Source: an uncultured Clostridia bacterium (GTDB lineage: Bacteria > Bacillota > Clostridia > Christensenellales > Borkfalkiaceae). Taken from it: DNA of 8,873 nucleotides. The translations under genes and the position numbers were made by a program. Below the pieces are notes generated by a model. That model saw only the letters and a list, made by a program, of their open reading frames with translations. It was not told the DNA's origin and did no database searches. Positions 1 through 5,115 of the stretch are shown here, piece after piece (the stretch's first letter is position 1; every line of letters starts with the position of its first letter). The DNA is taken from the NCBI GenBank assembly GCA_946627905.1, contig CAMOVY010000043.1, positions 1-8,873 of the forward strand, given 5' to 3'.

Positions 1-1032
1 GTGGGAATTGCGGTTATCACCTTTATGCACGATAAAACAAACGGCGCGCTGGGTGCGGGGTTTGCCGTCGTCTGCTCTTACGTACTTTCGTTTACGCTTG
101 CAACTATTGTGTTTTTTGCGCGGAAAAACAAGTTGGCAAGCCCGAAATCGGAATTTAAACCCATAATATCCGCTTCCGTGCCCATAACCGCTATGCGAAC
201 GGTAAACTCGCTCGCCATATCTTTGGTATCGGTAATTCTGCCGCAAAGACTTTTAGCCGCGGGCTTTACGGAATCGCAGGCGATGAGTCTTTTCGGCGCG
301 GCGGCGGGGCAAGCCATACCGCTTTTATTTATCCCCACCACTCTAATCGGTTCTTTCACGCTGGTACTGATCCCCGAAATTTCCGAAAATTACTACAAAA
401 AACAAAGCGCGGCACTTAAAAGCGACGTGGAAAAGGCAATAAAGTTTACGGCCGTTTTAACTTGCTTTTTCGTGCCCGTATTTTTCGTGTGCGGCAAACA
501 TATCGGCATTATCGTGTTCGACAGCGCGGAGTGCGGCGAATATCTCACCGCGTCCGCTTATCTTATGCTGTTTATGGGGCTTTCGAATATTACGACGAGT
601 ATTTTAAATTCTATGGGTTGCGAAGTACAAACGCTACTGTTCTGCGTTGCGGGGGGCGTTTTTATGTTTGCGTCTATCTGGTTTTTACCGGGCTCTATCG
701 GCATTTACGCATTGCTTGTCGGGTTTTCGTTCGTATACGTCATAACCACCGTGTTAAACCTTATGCTTTTACGTAAAAAATGCCCCGAAAAGCCAAGAAC
801 GCTTAAATATCTCGCCTCAACCGCGTCGATAACCCTACCCACCGTACTACTCGGCATCGTGGCGGAAACTTTGTTAACCGACTTTCTCGGAATATTTTTT
901 ACCTTTATAGCCTGTTCCTTTATAACTTGCGTGTTTTACGGACTATTAGCGTTCGGCTTCAGTCTTATAAGTTTTGAAATAGTGAAAGGCAAAGCGAAAA
1001 AGTTTATTTTCAGAAAACCGCAAAAGGCGTAA
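1..1032 (+). CDS. SpoVB/MurJ-like lipid flippase (MOP superfamily), 5'-truncated by window edge
   Basis: Membrane protein of the MOP exporter superfamily, closest in look to the SpoVB / polysaccharide-biosynthesis flippases that move lipid-linked sugar precursors across the cytoplasmic membrane. What is visible is 343 residues, almost all hydrophobic helices joined by short charged loops. The family signature lies around residues 58-130: a PII-SASVPI helix, an 'LPQRLLAAG' loop, then 'AAGQAIPLLFIPTT' and 'LVLIPEISE', which match the SpoVB pattern of a flexible GxAxPLxFxPxT helix followed by a L(I/L)PxxxE motif. The C-terminus is short and basic. Full-length members are about 450-550 residues, so roughly the first third lies outside the window; the GTG at base 1 is most likely an internal valine codon, with no upstream sequence to show a start. 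The stop at 1030-1032 is followed at once by a terminator. The exact substrate cannot be told from sequence; peptidoglycan or spore-cortex precursor is a family-based guess. Confidence 0.85.
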   Translation: MGIAVITFMHDKTNGALGAGFAVVCSYVLSFTLATIVFFARKNKLASPKSEFKPIISASVPITAMRTVNSLAISLVSVILPQRLLAAGFTESQAMSLFGAAAGQAIPLLFIPTTLIGSFTLVLIPEISENYYKKQSAALKSDVEKAIKFTAVLTCFFVPVFFVCGKHIGIIVFDSAECGEYLTASAYLMLFMGLSNITTSILNSMGCEVQTLLFCVAGGVFMFASIWFLPGSIGIYALLVGFSFVYVITTVLNLMLLRKKCPEKPRTLKYLASTASITLPTVLLGIVAETLLTDFLGIFFTFIACSFITCVFYGLLAFGFSLISFEIVKGKAKKFIFRKPQKA

Positions 1033-1038
1033 AAAACT

Positions 1039-1064
1039 GCGCGGGGGCAAGTTTGCCCCCGCGC
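1039..1064. terminator. Bidirectional intrinsic terminator between flippase gene and folT
   Basis: A perfect 12-bp inverted repeat (arms 1039-1050 and 1053-1064, core GCGCGGGGGC) lies between two convergent genes. On the minus strand it is followed directly by six T residues, which come from the A-run just after the flippase stop, so it should end folT transcripts well. On the plus strand the T-run (1071-1074) is short and displaced, so termination there may be weaker. Confidence 0.88.
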
Positions 1065-1083
1065 GTACAATTTTGACTATAAG

Positions 1084-1743
1084 TTATTGACTGTCTTCGG
1101 CTTTGCCGCTATTCCTTAAATTATCCGTTTTCAAAAAGTTTATTTTCAAAATTAAAGGATAAATTGCTATCAATACGGCGTAGTTTGCGATACAGTTAAC
1201 TATCTGTAATTTAAATATAAGTCTATAACAAACGTAAGCAAAAAAACTAATGTTGCCACCGAAATGTTCCGCCACATAATCCATAACCGCCGCACTAAAG
1301 CCCATCGCTTTATTGTAAAAATAAAAACCGGTGCTGTTTATGCCGATAGTGCAAACGAAAAATGAAATTAAACACACGAGAACGAGTTTGATATATATCC
1401 CGCCTTTTGTCTTTATATTTACTCCGTTTATTATAATGCCCGCGATAAAAGCAATCATACCCGTTGAAAGCCCTACCCACGGCATATAAACATAACCCCA
1501 CGAATTATAAATAAATCCTACTAAATCACCCAGCATACAGGCAAAAAATCCTGGAATAGCGCCTATAAGCCCGCCGATTATTGCTGAAACTACTATAGTA
1601 AGCGAAAATTGTACGTCGTAAAATTTAAATTCCAAAAACATATTCGTTATTACGCTGAACGCGGCAAGCATAGCGATATAAACGATACGCTTCGTACGAG
1701 AAGCATTTACGACAAGTTCCGATAAAAACAATTTTTTAAACAT
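1084..1743 (-). CDS. folT: ECF transporter S component, folate-specific (FolT)
   Basis: Substrate-binding membrane subunit (S component) of an energy-coupling-factor transporter. It would bind folate and work with a shared EcfA-EcfA'-EcfT module, which is not in this window. The 219-residue product has about six hydrophobic segments (roughly residues 18-36, 46-63, 65-80, 88-107, 117-135 and 165-200), the usual S-component size and layout, with 'GGLIGAIPGFFACMLGDLVGF' type Gly-rich helices (57-77) typical of the fold. Sequence alone says S component; the folate assignment rests mainly on the THF riboswitch in its leader. The start at 1743 is chosen because AGGGAG sits about seven bases upstream; an in-frame ATG at 1797 would lie inside the regulatory leader and lacks a ribosome site. 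The gene is more AT-rich than its neighbours (34 G+C in 120 bases at 1141-1260). It is a single-gene unit. Confidence 0.87.
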   Translation of the reverse strand: MFKKLFLSELVVNASRTKRIVYIAMLAAFSVITNMFLEFKFYDVQFSLTIVVSAIIGGLIGAIPGFFACMLGDLVGFIYNSWGYVYMPWVGLSTGMIAFIAGIIINGVNIKTKGGIYIKLVLVCLISFFVCTIGINSTGFYFYNKAMGFSAAVMDYVAEHFGGNISFFAYVCYRLIFKLQIVNCIANYAVLIAIYPLILKINFLKTDNLRNSGKAEDSQ

Positions 1744-1777
1744 AAAAAAATCTCCCTTTTTGGTTTTAGAGAGATCC
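1744..1777 (-). promoter_or_regulatory. SD-sequestering, terminator-like hairpin of the folT leader
   Basis: On the minus strand GGATCTCTCT (1777-1768) can pair with AGGGAGATTT (1757-1748) through ten pairs, three of them G-U, around a ten-base A-rich loop. The second arm contains the folT Shine-Dalgarno AGGGAG (1757-1752), and seven T residues (1750-1744) follow the core stem right up to the ATG. The hairpin can therefore block ribosome binding; with its U-run it also resembles an intrinsic terminator. It is the natural OFF structure for the upstream riboswitch. Whether it works on translation or transcription is inference. Confidence 0.75.
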
Positions 1778-1828
1778 GATATAGGTTTGCGTATCAAAAG
1801 CGGTAAATTCGCCGACCGAACGCTTTAT

Positions 1829-1922
1829 TATAGCGGACGCGAAAAGACACCGCAGGAAATTCCCTTTCGTTTGCAAACAACATCCCGTTTTGCAACACTT
1901 AACGCGCCTTTTCTACTCTATA
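1829..1922 (-). promoter_or_regulatory. Tetrahydrofolate (THF) riboswitch aptamer
   Basis: The leader of folT matches the known clostridial THF-I riboswitch, recognised by its conserved blocks in order on the minus strand: GAGTAGA (1918-1912), CGCGTTAAGTGT (1906-1895), GGGATGTTGT (1886-1877), ACGAA (1870-1866), GCGGTG (1853-1848) and GCGTCCGCT (1840-1832). The stems can be traced: P1 TATAG (1922-1918) with CTATA (1833-1829); P2 GAAAAG (1913-1908) with CTTTTC (1846-1841); P3 TTGCAAA (1895-1889) with TTTGCAA (1877-1871); a short P4 near 1865-1854. The family pseudoknot is kept: loop GGATG (1885-1881) pairs with CGTCC (1839-1835), with one U-G wobble. The family binds reduced folates and usually turns off folate uptake or synthesis genes. 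Confidence 0.94.
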
Positions 1923-1928
1923 CCGTAT

Positions 1929-1957
1929 ATTTTAAACATTATGTAAAATTTTGTCAA
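1929..1957 (-). promoter_or_regulatory. Sigma-A-type promoter of folT
   Basis: On the minus strand there is a perfect -35 TTGACA (1957-1952), a 17-base spacer and -10 TAAAAT (1934-1929). The expected start of transcription, about 1922-1924, coincides with the first bases of riboswitch stem P1, so the aptamer forms the very 5' end of the RNA. The placement supports both calls. Confidence 0.88.
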
Positions 1958-2010
1958 GCGTAATACAATCCGCGCGGAATATTTTTTATCGTTTAATTCA
2001 TACTACCCTT

Positions 2011-2697
2011 ATGGCTTTAATCTGCATCAGAACGCTTATTATTTTCCTTATACTCGTGGTCGTAATGCGGCTTATGGGAAAGCGGCAGATAGGCGAAATG
2101 CAACCCTTTGAATTTATAATCACCCTTATTATCGCCGACCTTGCTTGCATACCCATGGCGGACCTTTCTACCCCGCTTATCTACGGCGTGGCGGCGGTTT
2201 TGGCGCTGTTTTTACTGCACCAACTTTTTACTTTAATAGAACAGTCCGGAAGCCTTGCCAAAAAAGTTTTATCCGGCACGCCCGCGGTCGTCATCAACAA
2301 AAACGGCGTGGATATGATGGAACTTAAAAAGAACAATTTAGGGCTTGACGACTTGATAGAATCTATGCGTGCGCAGGGCTATTTTTCTTTGGACGACGTG
2401 GATTACGCCATTTTTGAGTCTAACGGCAGACTGTCCGCGTTTGAAAACTCCGAACGCGCAAAAACGCCGTCTTCAATGCCCATACTTATAATCAACAACG
2501 GCAAACTCCTCGGCAAAAACCTGAAAGTTCTGCAAGACGACGAAGAGAAATTACACGGGTTTTTAAAAGAATACGGCGCGACGCTTAAAAACACCGAAGC
2601 GCTGACCGTGGACGGCGAAGGCAGAGCCTACTTTAAAAAAAGAAGAGAAAAATTTAAGATAATAAATTATCCGTTAAGGCAGGGCGTAAAATGGTAA
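2011..2697 (+). CDS. DUF421 domain membrane protein (YetF/YcaP family)
   Basis: Member of the DUF421 family, a membrane protein of unsettled biochemical function found widely in spore-forming Firmicutes. The 228-residue product has two or three N-terminal membrane helices (about 3-20, 32-50 and 54-74), with the family hallmark 'MGKRQIGEMQPFEF' (residues 22-35) between the first two. A soluble C-terminal part follows, with 'PAVVINKNG' (91-99), 'LGLDDLIESMRAQGYFSLDDVDYAIFE' in pieces between 110 and 136, and 'PILIINNGKL' (157-166). Length agrees with B. subtilis YetF-type proteins. Start 2011 (ATG) puts the first helix where the family has it; an in-frame TTG at 1951 would add 20 unlikely residues. 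No clear Shine-Dalgarno precedes either, and the only promoter hint is TACAAT at 1964-1969 with a poor -35. It overlaps the next gene by seven bases. Some relatives affect spore membrane properties; that role here is inference. Confidence 0.88.
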   Translation: MALICIRTLIIFLILVVVMRLMGKRQIGEMQPFEFIITLIIADLACIPMADLSTPLIYGVAAVLALFLLHQLFTLIEQSGSLAKKVLSGTPAVVINKNGVDMMELKKNNLGLDDLIESMRAQGYFSLDDVDYAIFESNGRLSAFENSERAKTPSSMPILIINNGKLLGKNLKVLQDDEEKLHGFLKEYGATLKNTEALTVDGEGRAYFKKRREKFKIINYPLRQGVKW

Positions 2698-3068
2698 AAT
2701 CAACACTTTCAATGGTTATCGTGGCGCTGGTGCTTGCCGCGGGAATAATATACGAAACGACGTTTATCCGCGGCGAATTCAGAGAACTTACCGTCGTCAC
2801 CGAAACGCTGTACGACAAAATAGACGATAAATCCGCAAACGAAAACGACGTGTACGTACTGCAAAAAAAGTGGGTTTCGGCAAAGGAAAAACTGCACGCG
2901 TTTATTTCTCACAACGAAATAAAAGAGTTCGATATGTGGATAGCGGAAACGGTAAAACTCGTCGCGGCCGAAATGTGGGACGAAGCGCTTTCTAAAACCG
3001 AAGTCATTTTAGAACTCGAAGAGCAAATCCCAAAAAACTTTAAGGTATCTTTTGCAAATATTTTTTAG
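2691..3068 (+). CDS. DUF4363-like membrane-anchored helical protein
   Basis: A 125-residue protein with one N-terminal membrane segment (about residues 5-21) and no signal-peptidase-like site, followed by a charged, mostly helical domain with many Glu/Lys, probably exposed outside the cytoplasmic membrane. The spacing of 'LQKKWVSAKEKLHAFISHNEIKEFD' hydrophobics (read across residues 57-82) and a second helix 'VKLVAAEMWDEALSKTEVILELEEQIP' type region (88-114) fits the DUF4363 family, which commonly follows DUF421 genes in Clostridia. The ATG lies inside the last codons of the DUF421 gene (seven-base overlap), so the two are very likely translationally coupled and may form a complex. Function is unknown. 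There is no terminator between this gene and the nagA promoter. Confidence 0.78.
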   Translation: MVKSTLSMVIVALVLAAGIIYETTFIRGEFRELTVVTETLYDKIDDKSANENDVYVLQKKWVSAKEKLHAFISHNEIKEFDMWIAETVKLVAAEMWDEALSKTEVILELEEQIPKNFKVSFANIF

Positions 3069-3087
3069 CATATAGCAAAACTGCGCG

Positions 3088-3116
3088 TTGACATAAACCC
3101 GCCGAAATGCTAAAAT
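3088..3116 (+). promoter_or_regulatory. Sigma-A-type promoter of nagA
   Basis: TTGACA (3088-3093), a 17-base spacer and TAAAAT (3111-3116): the same two hexamers and spacing as the folT promoter. The expected transcription start (about 3122-3124) is only a base or so before the Shine-Dalgarno, so the leader is about 16-18 bases. No operator palindrome is evident around it. Confidence 0.87.
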
Positions 3117-3124
3117 ATACTTTG

Positions 3125-3132
3125 AAAGGAGA
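3125..3132 (+). promoter_or_regulatory. nagA ribosome binding site (decides start)
   Basis: AAAGGAGA sits seven bases before the ATG at 3140. It sets the start there rather than at the in-frame ATG at 3107, which lies inside the promoter and would precede the transcription start. Confidence 0.9.
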
Positions 3133-3139
3133 CTTGATT

Positions 3140-4282
3140 ATGAAAGGTTTTAAAAACGTTAAAGCGTACGTAAATGGCAAAGGAATAATAACCACCGACA
3201 TAGCGGTGGAAAACGGCAAAATAACGGCGATAGGCGAAAATTTAGGTATCACCGATTGCTACCCCTATTCGGAAGGACAAGTCGTTCTGCCGGGGTTTAT
3301 AGACGAACATATTCACGGCGCGGCGGGATGCGACGCGATGGACGGCACAAGCGAAGCGCTGTTTGCGATTGCAGACACTCTGGTTAAAGAAGGAACAACG
3401 GCGTTTTGCGCGACTACAATGACGCAATCGCCCGAAAACATTACAAAAGCGCTTAAAAACGTAAACGACTGTATGAAAGCGCAAAAAAGCGGCGCGAAAA
3501 TTTTAGGCACGCACTTAGAAGGACCTTTCATTTCGGAAAAACATATCGGCGCGCAGCCGCTTAAATACTTAAAAGACCCCGACGTGGATTTTTATAAGGA
3601 ACTTTCCGCGGTTAGCGGCAACAATATACGAATTATAACGCTTGCGCCAGAAGAACCAAACGCCGACGCGCTTATCAAAGCCGCCGTACATAACGGAACG
3701 ACGGTAAGCGCGGGACACACCGACGCGGGTGTGGAACAGATTGCGGAAGGCATAGAAGCGGGGCTTTCGTGCATAACGCATACCTATAACGCTATGCGCC
3801 CCTTGCACCACAGGCAGGCGGGCACGGTCGGCGCGGCGATGCTGTTCGATAAACTGTATACCGAAGTTATATGCGACCTTATACACGTAAGCGCACCCGC
3901 TATTAAACTCTTGATTAAGAACAAACCCAAAGATAAAGTGGTTTTAATTACCGACGCTATGCGCGCCAAAGGGCTTTCGGACGGTGTATCGGAACTCGGC
4001 GGGCAGACGGTTATCGTTAAAAACGGCGAAGCAAGGCTTGCTGACGGCACGCTTGCGGGCAGCGTTCTTAAAATGAATAACGCTATTAAAAATCTCGTAT
4101 TAAAGTGCGACGTAAACTTTACCGACGCGGTAGACTTTGCTACCATAAACCCAGCGGCGAATTTAGGGCTTAAAGGCTACGGCGCGATAGCAATCGGAAA
4201 CGTTGCCGACTTTACCGTATTAGACGGCGACTTTAACGTATGCGCAACTGTTGTAAACGGAAACCTACAATATAAAGCGTAA
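3140..4282 (+). CDS. nagA: N-acetylglucosamine-6-phosphate deacetylase
   Basis: Cytoplasmic amidohydrolase that removes acetate from GlcNAc-6-phosphate to give glucosamine-6-phosphate, in amino-sugar use and cell-wall recycling. The 380-residue length is normal. Expected metal and catalytic residues are present: H57 and H59 in 'DEHIHGAAG', metal-binding E127 in 'THLEGPF', H193 in 'SAGHTDAG', H214 in 'ITHTYNAMRPLHHR' (substrate loop 214-225), H249 in 'DLIHVS', and the catalytic Asp D272 in 'VLITDAMRAKG'. A small beta domain is made by the two ends, with the TIM-barrel between (about 50-335). It has its own promoter and a strong terminator and is monocistronic here; the usual partner nagB (glucosamine-6-P deaminase) and a GntR-type regulator are not in view. 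Acetate released by the enzyme joins the same pool as the ackA product, but no genetic link between the two loci is visible. Confidence 0.96.
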   Translation: MKGFKNVKAYVNGKGIITTDIAVENGKITAIGENLGITDCYPYSEGQVVLPGFIDEHIHGAAGCDAMDGTSEALFAIADTLVKEGTTAFCATTMTQSPENITKALKNVNDCMKAQKSGAKILGTHLEGPFISEKHIGAQPLKYLKDPDVDFYKELSAVSGNNIRIITLAPEEPNADALIKAAVHNGTTVSAGHTDAGVEQIAEGIEAGLSCITHTYNAMRPLHHRQAGTVGAAMLFDKLYTEVICDLIHVSAPAIKLLIKNKPKDKVVLITDAMRAKGLSDGVSELGGQTVIVKNGEARLADGTLAGSVLKMNNAIKNLVLKCDVNFTDAVDFATINPAANLGLKGYGAIAIGNVADFTVLDGDFNVCATVVNGNLQYKA

Positions 4283-4291
4283 AAAAACAGT

Positions 4292-4328
4292 AAAGCCGTG
4301 CTTGCATAAAAAATGCAAGCACGGCTTT
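4292..4328. terminator. Bidirectional intrinsic terminator between nagA and rpmF
   Basis: A perfect 16-bp inverted repeat (4292-4307 with 4313-4328) closes an A5 loop. On the plus strand a T-rich tail runs from the stem base to about 4336; on the minus strand the tail contains seven T residues (from the A-run at 4281-4287). It serves the two convergent genes. Confidence 0.93.
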
Positions 4329-4359
4329 TGATTTTTAAATGAAAATCCGTCTTTTTAAA

Positions 4360-4554
4360 TTAGTCTTTCTTTTCTTTAGCGGAAACGTCGATTACCTGCT
4401 TGCCGTCGTAATATCCGCATTTGGGGCAAACCTTGTGAGAAGCCTTTAATTCGTGGCATTGCGGACATTCCGAAAGGTTGGGCGCGGAAATTTTCCACTG
4501 CGCGTATCTCGTGTTGGTTCTCTGTTTAGAAGTTTTACTTTTCTGTACTGCCAT
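4360..4554 (-). CDS. rpmF: 50S ribosomal protein L32, zinc-ribbon form
   Basis: Small basic protein of the large ribosomal subunit near the peptidyl-transferase region. The 64-residue product starts 'MAVQKSKTSKQRTNTR', the family's usual basic tail (commonly MAVPKRKTSK), and carries C30-x2-C33 and C43-x2-C46, a four-cysteine zinc ribbon. It is therefore the C+ (zinc-binding) form, not the zinc-free paralogue made under zinc shortage. The start follows an AGGATGG ribosome site that overlaps the stop of the upstream DUF177 gene (14-base gap between stop and ATG), so the pair is probably co-transcribed and perhaps translationally coupled. DUF177 next to rpmF is one of the most conserved gene pairs in bacteria. 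Confidence 0.97.
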   Translation of the reverse strand: MAVQKSKTSKQRTNTRYAQWKISAPNLSECPQCHELKASHKVCPKCGYYDGKQVIDVSAKEKKD

Positions 4555-4568
4555 TTTTCTGTACCATC

Positions 4569-5003
4569 CTATTTAGTTTCGCATTTACACCCGCCGTCGT
4601 TTAAGTTCGCGCCGCATACGTGGCAAAGACCTTTACAGTCTTCTTTACACAAAAACGCGATAGGCGTATTCATTATTATAACGTCGTCGACGATTTTTTT
4701 AAGGTCGATTTTGCCGTTTGTTATCGGGTAGCCGTCTTGAGTGCCTAAACTTTCGCAAAATTCCGCCGCAAAAGCCTTTTCGGTATCTTTAAGACATCTC
4801 GTACAAGCGCCTTTAAGAGTAAAAACCGTTTCGCCTTCCACTTCCGCCGTGCCGTCCGCCGCAAGGTATACCCTGCCCTGAACTTTCACGGGCGAAAGTA
4901 TTTTCGCTGCGGGAATATCGACGGAAACGTCGGTATCGTACTCGAAGAAAAAATCCGCTTGGGTTTTTCCGCTGCGCTTTATTGCGTTTAAGTCTAAAAT
5001 CAT
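4569..5003 (-). CDS. yceD: DUF177 / YceD family protein (23S rRNA accumulation)
   Basis: Member of the DUF177 family; the E. coli member YceD and its plant relatives are needed for proper 23S rRNA levels and 50S assembly. The 144-residue product has the family's N-terminal beta domain with 'FTLKGACTRCLKD' (61-73; C67, C70), and a C-terminal cysteine cluster 'CKEDCKGLCHVCGANLN' (119-135; C119, C123, C127, C130) plus C139 and C141. The Cys pattern is typical of the Gram-positive form and may bind metal; that is inference. A consensus promoter lies 47 bases upstream of the start, so the DUF177-rpmF unit can be expressed apart from pta-ackA. The ribosome site is weak (GGGGA some ten bases before ATG). 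Confidence 0.9.
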   Translation of the reverse strand: MILDLNAIKRSGKTQADFFFEYDTDVSVDIPAAKILSPVKVQGRVYLAADGTAEVEGETVFTLKGACTRCLKDTEKAFAAEFCESLGTQDGYPITNGKIDLKKIVDDVIIMNTPIAFLCKEDCKGLCHVCGANLNDGGCKCETK

Positions 5004-5049
5004 ACCGCGCTTTTCCCCAAAAACAGCCTTTTTGCTTTCCAGCCTATCA

Positions 5050-5078
5050 AGTATAAACTATTTACGCCTTATTGTCAA
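5050..5078 (-). promoter_or_regulatory. Sigma-A-type promoter of the DUF177-rpmF unit
   Basis: On the minus strand TTGACA (5078-5073), a 17-base spacer and TATACT (5055-5050), with a predicted start near 5043 and a leader of about 40 bases. It lies in the 112-base gap after ackA, where I see no convincing terminator, so read-through from ackA may add to this promoter. Confidence 0.87.
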
Positions 5079-5115
5079 CGATTTTAATTGAAAATTACGA
5101 TTGATTTACGTTTAA

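Noticed and set aside
1..3. GTG as a true start of the flippase gene.
   Set aside because: It is at the very edge of the window, the protein would lack the N-terminal third of the family fold, and no upstream ribosome site can be seen.
1744..1797. Longer folT reading frame starting at ATG 1797.
   Set aside because: It would translate the riboswitch expression platform and lacks a ribosome site; the ATG at 1743 has AGGGAG at good spacing and begins like a normal S component.
1801..1826. Hairpin 1826-1797 (minus strand) as the riboswitch terminator.
   Set aside because: The stem is interrupted by a five-base bulge and only four T residues overlap its 3' arm; the hairpin at the SD is the better regulatory switch.
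1760..1963. Plus-strand open frame of 67 codons opposite the folT leader.
   Set aside because: The stretch is fully explained as minus-strand promoter, THF riboswitch and SD hairpin; the frame has no ribosome site or family likeness.
1951..2010. TTG start for the DUF421 gene, 20 codons upstream.
   Set aside because: No ribosome site, the added residues do not resemble the family N-terminus, and the ATG at 2011 puts the first helix at the expected place.
3784..4146. Minus-strand 120-codon open frame inside nagA.
   Set aside because: Antisense shadow; nagA carries every catalytic residue on the other strand.
5004..5115. Terminator after ackA in the gap before the DUF177 gene.
   Set aside because: Only a weak AT-only repeat (ATTTT/AAAAT) was found; the gap is explained by the DUF177 promoter and leader.
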